DNA of 64,000 nt from Hofstenia miamia (GCA_004352715.1 SCFE01000008.1:2269539-2333538); one strand, 5' to 3'; positions 12,731 through 26,139 are shown, counted from the first letter of the stretch. Notes: generated by a model from the sequence alone, not told the origin. Made by a program: numbers and translations.

Positions 12731-14100
12731 AAAATACATATAAAATATATTTGTAATTTTATTTTCTAAGTCTATTAATTTGCATATTAGTGTAATCCAA
12801 AATTTTGTTTCTTAAACAATTGCAAAACTATTGGAACAATTTGCCGCCAAAGACATTAAATTTATTCAGGTTTAATCGAAGGTGGCTTTTGCATTCAAAT
12901 TTTTTTGACCGATTTTCGTGCTATGCTGGGCTCCTGCCTAACTGCGTCTTTTCGTGTACAACAAATATAGTAGCTTTTACACTTATTAGTGATGCCGTTA
13001 TTTAAGATAAATTTCTGATGTTATTGTAGCATAATCCATGAAAACTGAAGGTTGTATTAATGGCAAATCTTAAAATTGGCTTACTATTGTTTATAAATGC
13101 CATTAAAAATTATAATTCATAATACTTTGTGGTGTTTTATACAAAAACAGTCGAGTAGAAAATATGAAGTAGTTCTCTGTTTGGGATACAGATATTCTTA
13201 TTTACTCTAAAATGAAATTAAATGCATTTATCATGGACCTAGGGGGAGAATTATATACTTAGTATCACTTCATTTGTTGCCTGTAAATATTCTTTTTGCA
13301 TTTTCTAATGTTATTCTTTAATTGTTTTTTTTTGTTTCAGTGGTTTTCGGATGTCATAATTTCCCGGTTTTATTGAGTTTAAATAATGTAATTAATGCAG
13401 ATAAGAAGATTGATTGCGAACTTCCTTTATAAAGTAGATTACAGAAGTTAAATTAAGATATTTTAAGAGTTCTGCTGTAGAGTTTGACCTTCGTATTCAT
13501 TAATCGCAACATCCTGTGAAAAGACTAGTATAAAAATTCACATGATTAATTTATTAATTTTCTATTAAGACAGGAAATATTATAAAAGAGCCTTCACAGA
13601 AACAACACCTCTATCTGCAAAATCACTTTACTAACGAAATGCGCATGGTTATAATCTTAACCGTTCTACGTCGTCGTTTAGGTGTTTCTGTCAACCCACA
13701 GTCAATTACGTTGCTGAAAGACAGGAAATTCCGGTAAACCAACAAAACATCACTTTTTATATCAACCTAAATGCCTAATAATGCTAAACAGCAGCAATGT
13801 TTAGCAGCTTTATTTACAATATTAACTGCATTTCTATGATTATCGTCATATGGTGTAACTGTATAACCCCAAGTTATTTGGTCTAACAAATCTTAAGAAT
13901 ACTGTATTATGTCAAATCATTGTATATCTTACATTGAATACATGCAACTCTCCTTTCAAATTTCTAATATTGCTTCTAAATAGTTGAGGAAGTTGGTGAT
14001 GAAGTTCATTGAATCATGATTCAAGTAATGAAGATATTTTGATGATGGTAGTTTACCTGAATTAGGAAATTTTGAACTCTAATATTGAGCATGAAATGTG
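12731..14100. other. AT-rich sequence, no gene established
   Basis: Slightly GC-richer around 13610-13740, without a convincing reading frame on either strand. Confidence 0.5.
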
Positions 14101-14104
14101 TTCA

Positions 14105-14459
14105 ATTTTTAACCTGTGACCCGACCTGGTCTGTCTAACAATGATCCGTACCCCAAACCAATCAAAGAATGATTACTAGTATAATACACAAAAAAATGTT
14201 TTATCATAAAAGCATCAATGAAAACAAGACAAAATCAATAAAAAATACAAGTATAATTAAAATCTATTAGTCTTTAAGAATTTTAAAGATTGAAGGGTTT
14301 GACTTCTTAAATTGTTCTTTAATTTTGTTAGTGTTCTTCCCATTAACAACATTAACAATTATGAATGACCCACGACCGAATTTGTCTAAGAGTGCCGAGC
14401 TACCCCACCCGTCAAATTTTTTACTTGACTGTCGGACGAGTTGACCCGTAACCACCCTG
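14105..14459. repeat. GC-rich degenerate repeat, possibly hAT-derived
   Basis: Contains two blocks of CCCGACC/GACCCGTAA-type sequence (14113-14160 and 14365-14459). Read on the minus strand, the right block starts CAGGGTGGTTACGGGTCAAC, like a hAT terminal repeat. The left block is too degraded to pair confidently. Confidence 0.3.
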
Positions 14460-15100
14460 AATGATATACAGAAATATTAATTGCACTATTAGATCAAATC
14501 CGGAATATCTTGGCAATGCTGGTCGACAATTATGTCGACGGACTAACTCAAATATCAACATGCACCCTGGTTTGAAAGGAGGCATCATGAAAAGTATTTG
14601 GTTTTATGTGTAATCTGTTTTTGCACTTAACCAATTACCATAAATGTAAGAAGTTACACTGATTGGTGCAGAAATTACTATTTCCCAATACAGTCACATT
14701 ATATCTAAATCAAGTTTATACCATTGCTATGGAAACTTGGTTTACTGCATGCCATCTTGTAAATTATTTGTGACACTTTGGAAAAGTGTATACAAGAGAA
14801 CTTGCAAAATTCATCAATTAACATTATAGCCCACAACATTTCACTTTGGTCTTATTTGAGCAAATGTTCTCTATTCTTGACATCTTTAATTTATCTCAAT
14901 GAATACAATTTACAACAAACTTCATAGAAGAAAAAAGAAAATGAACAAACCATAAGTCTTTAAGCATTTTAAAATATGATTATAAAAATGGTATATTGAA
15001 TGAAAGAGTAAGAAAAATCTGCATAAACAAATTAAGAAGCAGAACTATAAATTTGCTTAGCTTAATAAAGGCACGATTTGGGCTCGTTGTGTATCCAATG

Positions 15101-15175
15101 CAGTGTTCAAGCTCGGCTCGGCCCGGCTCGTATTGAGACGTTAGAAGCCCGGCTCATTGCCAAGTCTGGTAGTAA
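15101..15175. repeat. GC-rich hAT-like end fragment
   Basis: Starts CAGTGTTCAAGCTCGGCTCG and continues with repeated GCTCGGC/GCCCGGC. Its CAGTG start and composition group it with the fragments at 12676 and 47143. The ORF read through it is not credible. Confidence 0.35.
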
Positions 15176-15339
15176 TAATTGTATTAATCTCTGTATCAAA
15201 CACATGTTTGACTATATGCGTCAATGGATGAGTGACTCTGTGATATTAAAGAAAACAAGATCTCCACTTGAAAAAGAACGTAGATGCCTTTTTAATGCAA
15301 ATAAGCTTTCAAATTTTGTTGTAAATTGCATGCTATAAG

Positions 15340-17215
15340 TAAAAGAATTTATGTAGATTGAACATAATTCTTTAAATTTATTTTAGATTAAATAATATAT
15401 GGAAATTTTAATTTGGTGTAATAAAGTTACCCCAAACGGCGATGCCCATATTTTAAAAATAACGACGTAGAAGGGTTAAATACTTGAATTCTAGCTAATG
15501 CTATAAAAATGTATGTAGTTGTTACTAGAGAGGGTTTTCTAAAACTAGCTACTTCTAAAAAATGGAATTGTAGGATTTCTTTCATACATTTTCGTAAGTT
15601 TACTTGATTTATTGTTCAACATTTTAATTCTGAACGAAAACCAATTTAACTTTCAAATAAGAAATATTACATTAACAACACATTAAATGAAGAATATATT
15701 AAGAATATATAGTGGAGTTTAGATTATGATACAAAAAAACAATTATTGTATTCGAACAAATTTAATTAGCAGCTTTCAAAGAACAATTATTGTGCATTTT
15801 TAGTATCAAATTTCATTTAACATCAAGAATTTTGGCAAATCTAGTGAATTGTGTTTGCTAAATCCGAAAACAAAATCTAAAAAATGTCACAATGAATTAA
15901 AAAGATTTAATTACAATTAAATTCTACACAGTCTCCTGAAAAATGTTCATTATTTTTTTTGGGTTAAATTCGGTTTTTTACGGATTAATCACACGAAAAT
16001 AATTTTGTAAACTAACTGACATAGATCACCATACAAAAGATAAAGCCATTTGAACGCAGCTAGTGAAAATATTATTAAAAACTACGAGCATTTTCGCATC
16101 ATTAATAATAATTATCACATTAATGAATAAGAACAATAGTTTTAGAGCACTAAAAAGTAGTGAAAACTTTTCAATTAAGCAAAAAATTGACAGAACTGAC
16201 AATCTTCCGCTATAGCATAAAGCACAAAAACTTAATAACGGACCTATTATAATTACAAAACCTTAAAACATTTAAAAATTGTTATAAATGTCAATGATAA
16301 ATTTCGAGACGGACCTCAAATGGAAAGAGGATATTTCATTTATTTGCACAATACCAAATTTTGTAATTCTTAAAATAGCATGATGCATTATAGATACACC
16401 TAAGCATCTACTTTGAGTTATGCTTGAAATATTCGATTGTTTTATGAATATATGTGCTTACGAAATATCGAAGAGATTAAAAGAACATAAAAAGAGAATA
16501 AATTTGTTTGCCAAGACATGTAATCTAAATACAAAGTGCAAATTGAATGTGTAAATGATTAGTTCCTAAGCAATATCAAAGTAAGTACTGAAAATATTTT
16601 GAGTAAAGGAAGAAAAATTTTTTAATGAACAAATTGAAAACTAATAACAACAACTTCAAAGGGTGCTAGGTACACTAGAAAACTTAGAATTTATATGTAA
16701 GTAATGGATCAATGAGTTAAATCCGCTTATGACATCATGATTAAAACGTTGATTCAAAATAATGAACAATGAAACTTTACTTCATTAATGGCAGCAAAAT
16801 TTTCAAAACAAAATACAAATATTTGTCAACAAATTGCAACGATACAGTGGCATGTGGAAACACTGAGATAAAATATAAACCATGAGAATATTGGTTGCAA
16901 TTTTAAAAACTCTTAGTTTTTAATGTTCATGAACAATTTCTGTTATAGAAATAAATCAAGTTTGAACACTTTTGTGAATTCAAATGTACTCAAGAAATAT
17001 TTTGTGAAGTCACTCTTTGGAAATATTTTTATACTTATTTACTTCAACTTTCAAAAAATTATCCTTTATGCAACCGCTATAAAAACATTGTCATTTAAAA
17101 AATTGAAAATGTCTGTGCTCTTAAATTGTAAGGAAAATCAATATTCATTGGCTGACTATTAAGAAAAAACTGACAAACTGGTAAGAGGTTGATCAGCATC
17201 TGCTTCAACTAACAT
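15340..17215. other. AT-rich sequence, no gene seen
   Basis: Roughly 75-80% AT by eye, with dense stops. Nothing recognised. Confidence 0.55.
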
Positions 17216-17216
17216 G

Positions 17217-17472
17217 ATATATATATANNNNNNNNNNNNNNNNNNNNNNNNNNNNNNNNNNNNNNNNNNNNNNNNNNNNNNNNNNNNNNNNNNNNNNNNN
17301 NNNNNNNNNNNNNNNNNNNNNNNNNNNNNNNNNNNNNNNNNNNNNNNNNNNNNNNNNNNNNNNNNNNNNNNNNNNNNNNNNNNNNNNNNNNNNNNNNNNN
17401 NNNNNNNNNNNNNNNNNNNNNNNNNNNNNNNNNNNNNNNNNNNNNNNNNATATATATATATATATATATATA
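17217..17472. repeat. (TA)n microsatellite containing a 222-N gap
   Basis: The TA tract enters the gap at 17228 and emerges at 17450. A second pure tract without a gap lies at 17632-17678, followed by a (TTTA)n run to about 17706. Confidence 0.95.
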
Positions 17473-17628
17473 CAACCAAATTTATTCATGACGCTTACTC
17501 AATATTATACAATGATCTTTTTAAGTATATATTAATTTCAGAATATTTCTGAAAATAAATAGCTTTGCAGATAAGTATTTTTAAAGTTAAGATATTTTAT
17601 TTTCTTAGTTAAACAAATGCGCATAAGT

Positions 17629-17673
<45 letters not shown>

Positions 17674-17751
17674 TATAGATTTATTTATTTATTCATTTAT
17701 TTATTTAAATAATTTATATTACGATTCTATATTGAAATAGCAAAAAGTCAC

Positions 17752-18036
17752 CTCACTATAATTGATGGAGCTTGCAAGGAATCGTCTTGATAAAATGCAG
17801 CAGAATAATAGAAAATGGAAGATAAGGCAAAGATATTTTGGTAATGGCAAGAGTGTATAACTTGTGTAGCAAACAATTTGCAAAATATTGATGAGTCTCA
17901 CTTGGCTTGTGTTGCTAACGTATGTGTAATAAACAATCGATAAAAAGATTGCTGCAAGCGAAGAAAAAAATATTATTTGGTACATATGCTTCTTGAAGTA
18001 AGATGATGAAGAAATGAGAGCAGCAAATGTGATAAA
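17752..18036 (-). CDS. Candidate internal exon, adenylate-cyclase-like membrane segment
   Basis: A 95-codon minus-strand open frame is bounded by a plausible acceptor (tttcactcacgcag, ending at 18037) and a donor (GAG|gtgact after 17752), both in phase 0. The translation is a run of hydrophobic helices. The stretch CYTSYTLLPLPKYL matches the YT(M/L)LP(L/F) signature at the fifth/sixth helix of animal membrane adenylate cyclases, which make cAMP from ATP at the plasma membrane; the helix bundle anchors the enzyme. The frame stays open upstream to an ATG at 18108, so the exon may start earlier. Only the membrane part is seen, no catalytic domain, so another multipass protein remains possible. 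The plus strand has no comparable frame. Confidence 0.4.
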
Positions 18037-18108
18037 CTGCGTGAGTGAAAAGCAAATGTCTATGAAGGAAGACGAGTTCATCAAATTCAAACAATTGAAT
18101 AATGTCAT

Positions 18109-19656
18109 TGATATCTAAACATATAAATTTTCAGAGTTCCAAGATTTGCATATGACTTTGCAATTATTTAAATCAAATCAACATTGGAGATTTGCACCAT
18201 TTAATAATGTAAATTATTCTATTCATTTTTTGTAAATTACTTGTTCAGCCTTGAAATACTTCTAAGCTAAAAAGGTACATGCAGTTGGATATTACAATAT
18301 TATACAAACTATAAGAGTGTTAAATAAATTAATATCAATTCAATCAGAATGCTGTTAGATTATTATCTGAATGATTTTTGTGGAAATCACGTTCATTTTC
18401 AAGATTAGTTTTATCCTGAAAAACAAATCGTTTTTTTTAATATAAATAATAAAGATTGTTCACATAGGAATATTTTATTCAATATTTAAAAGATAATTAA
18501 ATTTGGTAAATTTGTAGTTAAAAATTTAGGAAAATGTGCGTAATTGGATTCTGTATACAATTTTTCAGTTTGAAATACAATTTGGAAATTTTATTTTCGT
18601 TTCCACAATTATTATATTTGAAATATATTCTTAAAATTATTTTTCAAAAATTATTAAACTACAATTATTTGAAATATAATGCTCCTTAGTTCTTAGATGT
18701 TGTGATGTATATAATTATTGAACATCGAAATGACTTGATGTTATAAATATCGATTTTTGTTGATACCTCATAAGTTGAAAAAAACCAATATTTTTGTTAT
18801 AATTTCCTTAGTAGGACATTGCGTCAATGCTCTTTTAAATGCATTTTCAGAAATGCATTTACTAAATACATAAATTACGTTATTCTTTCAAGTTTTTCTT
18901 GCATTGTAACTTTAATACCAATGCTGAAGTCACTAACATAATCTCTAATTCTTAAAAATTAGTATAAATTCCATGCAAATGCTTAAAAGAATAATTTAAA
19001 TGTCGCTAAAATTTCAAAAAAATTTAGTTTGGTTATGTAAAATATTCATTTGGACCAGATTTATCATACATAACATAATGTCGCTGAATAGTTCAACTAC
19101 ATATTTTGAAAAAGGCGATTTTCAGTTTTCATTTTAACATGCTTTTGTAGCAATCACTTGTTGTTAAAAACAAAATTTACAAAAACTTGTGATCCAAATA
19201 AATGTTTTTATAATTCAAACGACACATAGAATTCGCTTACTACCATTTGACTGGAATTTGCAAGAGCTTGCTAGAACCGCAAAGCTTGAGTAGGTTGCAG
19301 TTACATGGGATATATTAGTTATAGTGGAAGGAAAATTGGAATGCGTTGATATTATCTAAATTAGATAAAGCGAATGCTTTAAATTTCTGATTTTGCTTAT
19401 ATTTTGATATTATTATAGAATTTGGTGTTAATATGGCCACTTCAAATACTAGTTGGGATGAATTTCATTGAAGTTATGTTGAAATTCTGATGAAAAATTT
19501 ATAGTAGTCCATAAATTAATAAAATGTCATTGCAGAATAAATGTTCTTTCAATTTGAGATGTTTTTCTTATAAAATTCAGATGTTTAATATAATAGATGG
19601 TAGAATCGCAAGTAGTTCAATTGCTATTTTGTGTAAAATTTGTGTAAAAATGCTTC

Positions 19657-19660
<4 letters not shown>
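18109..19660. other. AT-rich sequence, possible intron
   Basis: No coding signal on either strand. It lies between two minus-strand candidate exons (17752-18036 and 20479-20712), so it could be part of an intron. Confidence 0.4.
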
Positions 19661-19689
<29 letters not shown>

Positions 19690-19838
19690 NNNNNNNNNNN
19701 NNNNNNNNNNNNNNNNNNNNNNNNNNNNNNNNNNNNNNNNNNNNNNNNNNNNNNNNNNNNNNNNNNNNNNNNNNNNNNNNNNNNNNNNNNNNNNNNNNNN
19801 NNNNNNNNNNATATATATATATATATATATATATATAT
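19660..19838. repeat. (TA)n microsatellite containing a 121-N gap
   Basis: TA repeats flank the gap at 19690-19810 on both sides. Length unresolved. Confidence 0.95.
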
Positions 19839-20478
19839 GGAAAATCTATTGGTGCTATATTTTAAATTATGCTTTTCGGACAATTTTCAATTGGTAATCT
19901 ATTAACCCATCTTTGACAATGGAAGTTTGAAAGCTACAAATGCCTTAGTTTTAGAAATAATGCTTTTTTAATATTAGCAATGGACTTCTGTTACCTTGTC
20001 CTCGACTAAATTTTTATGGTCGGTGACAGGTGAGAAACTGAGAACTTGAGAGGGAAGTTTATTAGAAAAGATACCCTTCACTTCATAATAATATGTAATT
20101 TTTATAGGATTTTTTTTGCAGATTTGCATGGTATTTAAATGTTAGAGGTTTGCAACTTTACCAAAATGTGCAATATACATATATACACTAAGTTTTTCAC
20201 TGCACTTTGTATGCAAAATTTTAAAGCTCCCTTAATATAATAAACTTCAAAATATTCCATTAAATCTTAATCAATATTAGAAATAATTCCCAATTGACAT
20301 TTTATTAATTTCAATTTCAAATTGTGTAAAAATCAAAATTTGAATAGCTCCCAACTACGTAAATTGGTAATTTATTACAATAATATTTGATGTACTGCAT
20401 GTTTTTGCGAAGAAACTCAATACTGATATTCATTCGGCACAAAATTTTCAACAACAAATTTAATGCTTTAAAACATAC

Positions 20479-20712
20479 CGCAATAATTGCTACTCCATTT
20501 CTGCCACTGATGTTTCTGAGAATCGATGAATAATGCAAGAATACAGTTTCGACTGACTTAGTAGATGCTGACTGTGGTTTTACACGAAAAAATTTCAATA
20601 TGATCAGGTTGGCTTGAATAACCTGTCGCACAGGATCTGAAAGTCTGCGGGTAATTGAAATGCTAACCTCAGTAGATGCCGGAATAGTAGATCTGCCAAT
20701 GGTTTCATCCAT
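20479..20712 (-). CDS. Candidate first coding exon, unknown product
   Basis: Minus-strand ATG at 20712 in good translation context (AACATGG) opens 78 codons that end exactly at a consensus donor (GCG|gtatgt) in phase 0. The sequence is balanced and polar (for example STEVSISITRRLSDPVRQVI). An upstream acceptor with a long T-rich tract (ttttttaaatttag, at about 20791) could start the transcribed exon. A second frame from that acceptor is also open to a donor-like CTGAG|gttagc, so which frame is translated is uncertain. The phase matches the membrane exon at 17752-18036, so both could belong to one minus-strand gene. The family is not recognised. Confidence 0.35.
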
Positions 20713-20799
20713 GTTGGGTAGTCACTTGGCCATAATGTTAGTAAATGACCTCCTTTGTTTTGTCTTAAATCATATGCGAAACCTAAATTTAAAAAAATA

Positions 20800-21035
20800 A
20801 ACTCCGTATTATTTACATTTTGGATTTATTAAGCTTGGAAATTTTTGAGATGCAGAAAGGCGAAAAATGGCGTTTATCATTACCCAATCAACATTCATAA
20901 GCGTAATAAATTTCTTTGCTTGCTATCTTCCAAAAGCTGCTAATGGCAGTAAAAATATAAGAGTATATATGCATTTTGCTTGGAGTTTTTGAACAAACTC
21001 AACCTTAAGCCTACAACTTAAAAAATATCTTCTCC

Positions 21036-21106
<71 letters not shown>

Positions 21107-22150
21107 ATATATATACAATTTCATCAATATTGTCTTTACCTTTATGCTGAATGTGTGATCAATTTTAGTGTTTAATATTATCAACTGTTCATGGTGCAAG
21201 CTCTTCAACAATGTTTTCCAAATATATGATGTAGTTTTTATTCTCAGAACAATTAAGAGGCCATGTAGCCAATAATCATTGGTTCTATATGAAAATTGAG
21301 TGAATTTTTCACTTGCTATGAATCTTATAACATTGAGAAATTATACATAATGAAATATTTTCAACAGAGAACTTACAGAATCCGAATGACTACGTTAAAA
21401 ACGCGACCTAACTTAAATTCTTTATAGGGAGAAACAGATATTAGGGTTAATTTGCAATAACAAGCTTTCTATTAGAAAAAAATATAAATCTAAAGCTTCT
21501 ATTTGGCTTTTCTAAGTTCAAAAGCTATGCACTTTAATTCTAACGCAATAACTATGATTGTGGATAGACTTTACAAGATCGACTTTAACAAACTTAAGGT
21601 CAATCTTGCTTGTAAAAAATACAATGGAACAGTTAAAACATTAGATTTAATAAGAATGTCAAATTTTCTCATAATCTCGGATGAAACTTTGTGTTAGGCT
21701 TTAAGTTTCGTACAAAAATTAAATTGTGATAATATAATTTTACTTTTGTAACTCAAAATTTACTTCCTGTAACAATAACATTTGAATGATGGTCATGATG
21801 TTAATTTCAAAGAAATTTACCTAATGAGTAAGTATTTATCTATTCAATAAATCAACATTACAAATAAAAAAAATTATAATTTACAAAATATATATACAGG
21901 ATCTAAAACCAAAATTAAAGTTACAATGATTAAATCTTACTTATAATTTTTTTAAATTATTATAATTTTAGATTGAATTGTTTTTTTATGTTATTTTTTT
22001 AATTAGATGGATGCCATTACACATACATTTTCATTGGTTTGCGATGTTTTTTGTTGTCTTTAGTAGTCGATTGGAGGTCGCTATACAATTGCCCTAGCTG
22101 TGCAGCGCACGATTGTCATTGAAAATCTAATAAAAGTGGATTTCAGTGCT
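20800..22150. other. AT-rich sequence with a (TA)n tract
   Basis: Holds an uninterrupted TA microsatellite at about 21038-21114. The open frame at 21503-21697 (+) has no supporting motif. Confidence 0.5.
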
Positions 22151-24180
22151 TTGGCTGGTGTTTAGTGTGAACGGACTGCGATTCTTTTTGCAAGGTTCCT
22201 CAAAGCAGTTTTTCCTTCTGTTCCCAAAACGCCATACGGATTAACAGCAATAGGCACCCATCGCCAGTTTAATTCCGTGCATTTCATATCATTTTGTTGA
22301 TGTTTTCGTTCTTCAGCCTTTTCCTGACATTGATATGCCGACAAGCTCTCTTCTGAAATGAAATTATTGTTGAGCGGATTAATGACGGCGATATCAAATG
22401 TTGCGGATATGATAAGACTCTATGTAAGTACAAGCACATATGCTGGTCTTGTTAGTGTGCATTCCTTGTCTAGTCCAGCTCCCTGTTCAAGGATGGGGTT
22501 CAGTGCAGCTCTCTGGCATAATTCGTGAATAGTATTCCGAATGATGTTGTGGCGACTGATTAAATCTGGTCCACGTTTGCAGGTTAGCGCATGATGTCCA
22601 ACGGGGTCTAAGCACTTGTCAGGACAATATGGGCCCATCAATCCTGCATTTGCCAGTTGAAGACCAAGGCGTAGCTTCATAAAAGCCTAAGCTTCTGCTG
22701 GTTCCAACCTCATTCCCTGGCCTGGAGAAGGACGTGTTAGGTGCTGAAACAGCATACCAATGTGAAGAGTCCCTAATGGTGGAGAAATTATTCATGAAAT
22801 CTGCACGAACTTTTTTCTCAATAGCTTCTGAAAGATGGTTCTGACTCTTGCAAAAGCTTTTGAAGAGAGCCATGTATAAGGGCTACGTCTTCAGGCACTA
22901 TTCTATTGTACATTTGAATTGCCAATGCAAAGGGTTGTGTCTCAGAAGTGTCATTGGAGGACACAATAGAAGCAATGTACGCAGTAGGGCATGAGTTTTG
23001 ATTGATCTGAGTCCCATACCTCCAGAAATAAGGCTCAGTGCTGCTTGCTGTCTGGCTTTTTCAGTCAACTCAATGCATGCTGATTCTTCAAAGGACTTCA
23101 TGACAGATGTTCAATTATTGACTTTGGAGGACAACATCGAGCAATGTGTACCATTTTGTAGAATCCACTACAATGTCTTAAGAGGGTCACTGCAATTTGG
23201 GGATCTTGTAATGATGATATCTGTTTCAGTAGTTTTCAGATAAAGTTGATTTCTGATTTACATACTGTTGGCAGTATTCGCCGTTCCCGATGGGTGCCCC
23301 AAGGACCTCAAGATTAAGAATATTACATTTCTTTATTTCCTTCGGAATGTCACTAAGATCTTGTCGACTGAATAATTCACATTTTTTCAGGTTAATCTCC
23401 AACAAATATAAGACGCCTAATGGGTCGCCTTGTTGCACCCCAGCAGCAGAGCAGAAAACATCAGTAGCACACCAAAGGAGGATCTAAGCCTTGTAGCATC
23501 ATATTACCCATGGCAGTATTTCTGGAAAGTGTCGGGCACAATCATCTAACTGCTTGTCTGGAAATAGTGCTGAAAGCATTTTTCATATCTACTTCCAAGA
23601 TTATAAAATCATCATCGTACCAGTGGTTCTCAATGATATTTCGCATTTTATAAAAAATCTTCTCCACGCCACCAGGGCGAGCTGTGTGGGAGCTAGGATG
23701 CTTGCCACCTTTTCCGAGCCTAAAGTTCAGATGCATTTACCAGCCAGTCTTGTATATATTTCTCCCACTGTGATTGACCTGATGTCAAGTAGGGTGTCAA
23801 TTTCTGTCTCCCTGAGAACAACTGAAGTTGCGCCTGCTAGGAAAGGAGCAACTTTTTCTGGTACATCACCAGCAATGAGGACATTAAGAAAGCGCCTCAG
23901 AGTAGTGGTGAAGGACACTGGAAGAGTAGCCTCTGTTCCTTGCAAAAGATGTCAACCCAGTTTGTGTTTCCTCAGAGTTATGAGATGTTTGCCCATTATT
24001 GAGAGAAGAACAATGGTCAACTGAGCAACGAGGACAGTAGAAATCTGGAGACCACTGGCTTCGTTTTTTCAATCCACTACAAGAAATGTGAATGCAACCA
24101 CATCTTTGGCACAAGACCTTAGTTGCTCGGCCAAACTTACATTCGCATAAACTACATTGTGCTCTGCTTCCCTTCATCTG
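22150..24180 (-). mobile_element. Retroelement with PHD-like finger, RT and restriction-like endonuclease (inactive)
   Basis: Minus-strand pieces in order: a Cys/His finger (CSLCECKFG, then LCQRCGC and FYCPRC) at 24160-24040; an RT start with TVGEIYTRLAGKC at about 23740; motif A VDMKNAFSTISR at about 23570; motif B GVQQGDPLG at about 23430, directly joined to LEINLKKCELFS and GAPIGNGEYC; a helical region (LSLISGGMGLRS, 23040); then a zinc-binding CPDKCLDPVGHHALTC at about 22620 followed by RHN, RPAYVLV and FDIAVINPLN, and a C-terminal block LNWRWVPIAVNPYGVLG at about 22230. The last parts match the restriction-like (PD-(D/E)XK) endonuclease of RLE-type non-LTR elements and related animal RT genes. 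The catalytic (Y/F)xDD box is absent because about 60 residues are missing after motif B, and the endonuclease RPD Asp is Tyr. Several stops and shifts. The clade is uncertain. Confidence 0.85.
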
Positions 24181-25080
24181 GTACAGACGATGTATTTGAT
24201 CTGTTTCTATTCACATTGAATACAGGACAGTATTTAGTTCTGTTATTAGATTTACTTTTTAGAATTATTATTTTCTTTAATTATCTGGAATTTGGCTTCG
24301 TTTTTTCTGTTCTTTGATTGATTTTCTAGTAATTGTAGTTGTATCTTAAATTCGATTATTTCCTTACGCGTTTTATATTTTACAAGTGTCATGGTTCCCA
24401 TCAAATTAAAATTTAATATTTTCATAGATTGAGGCTTCATTTTTTGAAATTTAGTGTTAGAAAAGTTTGGTATAAATTGAGACTCAATGCAGTCTTAGTA
24501 TTTGTTGCGAATCGTCACAGATATATAGATTCTATTACATTCCAACAAAAATTATTATTAGTTACTAAATATTTAATTTATTTTTTTGTAACCCTTATTC
24601 CGCATTTGTTTTACTTCTGCTAATCTGAACAACTAAACAGAAACATTGATCAAAGCTATTTATTTTTGTTATATTTACTATATTTGTAAACTAATTTGGG
24701 CTTCTGTGTTAAACTCTAACTGCAAATGATTTCTTACGATATATGATTGTTCGTTCCTTCCTTCGTGTGGAAGCTAATCAGATCTACATTCTCTTCCATA
24801 GTAGGAATTTATTTGCGTAAAATTTGTCGCAGAAATTGCTTTTTTGAGCCATATTATTGGAGATAATATACATAATTATTGTCGCAGACGAGACATTCTA
24901 TTTATATATTTTGTTTCTATCGTCGCCCACTCATTTGGAAAGAAGAATAGTGTAATTTTTACTTCATTTTGATTGCTTAAACAGGGCATTTAGAAGAAAA
25001 TAAGCTTTTTGCAGAAAATATTGCATTAGATAATTTTCAAATATTATATTGTTTTTGAAAATACTACAAACATAATTAAG
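24181..25080. other. AT-rich flank of the retroelement
   Basis: A minus-strand open frame at 24252-24440, rich in Lys, Gln and Asn, could be an N-terminal extension of the retroelement, but stops separate it from the zinc finger. Beyond that, nothing recognised. Confidence 0.4.
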
Positions 25081-25139
25081 TTTGTCAAATGACAACCATT
25101 GAAGCATGACGTTGAAACTGTGTTTGTTTCATATCTGGG

Positions 25140-26135
25140 TCACATTTTCACATATAGTTAGATTGTCTTAAGTACATTAATAGTCCAGGTTGGGTCAATT
25201 TCATTAGCTGAATTTTGGGTCAAACTATCCTGTCCCATTTACAACCTTGGTAATCCAAATATGCGGGTTCCGCTGTAGCCGGTCGAAACAACGCGTCAAT
25301 TGTTGAAATAAATTTGAAATGCGGATGGCATAGTTAAAATCGATTGATGGTTAAAAATTTGTTAACAAATCTTATAAATGTAAAATATAATTCAATATGT
25401 AGATGGTTCCTGACCTGTTAATCGCTTTCAGTATTTCATGTTATTAACTCTTTCCCTGATGCATGTTACATTGCGAACATTTCAGAATTCAGACATGACT
25501 ACTTATTATTCGAAAACTCTAAGGGTTTTTTCTTTAAATCGGGCCATTCAATAATGGTGACATAATGATCATATGCATAGATATTTGCTACACTGAGCGA
25601 TTGAACCGTGTTACATGTAACTGGTTGTTGAATAGCAACTAATACTTAGCAAAGCATTTATTTTCCCACTACTGGCTAGAGGCTAGATATTTATGCATGA
25701 AAACACACATATTTTTTTCAATTGAAATTCATCTAAACTGCATTCAATAGTAGCTTGCATTACATAAAACACATTTTTCAGCTTTTATCTTCTTTCGTAA
25801 GAAATTTTTTTTGGGTTACGTGTTCAATATCTCTTTGGAGTGCAAGCCATTTTCATAAATGATCAACAGATGGTCTGGAAGTATTCTTCTTCTTTATATT
25901 ATGTGATTTTCAACCACTTTATTAAATTTTCGTTTTTGAATGGGTATTGATATACCAAATGTATTTTGAAATGAGTAATTCCTTTACGAGCCCAAGTGAG
26001 GAAGTGGGACGCATTCAGGACACATTAAAAAAACCAGTCCGATCAGGTTGGGTTGGGTCTACATATCATTCTGGCCAGGTTGAGTCGGGTCCAAGAGGTT
26101 TGAACCGTTTCGAGACCTGCTCTAATTATCATAAA
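25140..26135. repeat. Degenerate GGTTGGGTC-rich repeat remnants
   Basis: Blocks with CCAGGTTGGGTC (25181) and CAGGTTGGGTTGGG plus GGCCAGGTTGAGTCGGG (26045-26092) stand out from the AT-rich surroundings and resemble the GC-rich interior of the element at 43451-44094. They are probably decayed miniature DNA transposons; boundaries are unclear. Between them (25270-25980) I see nothing coding. Confidence 0.3.
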
Positions 26136-26139
26136 CTCT

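Noticed and set aside
15078-15338. 86-codon plus-strand open frame
   Set aside because: Its first part is the GC-rich CAGTG repeat fragment and the remainder has no motif.
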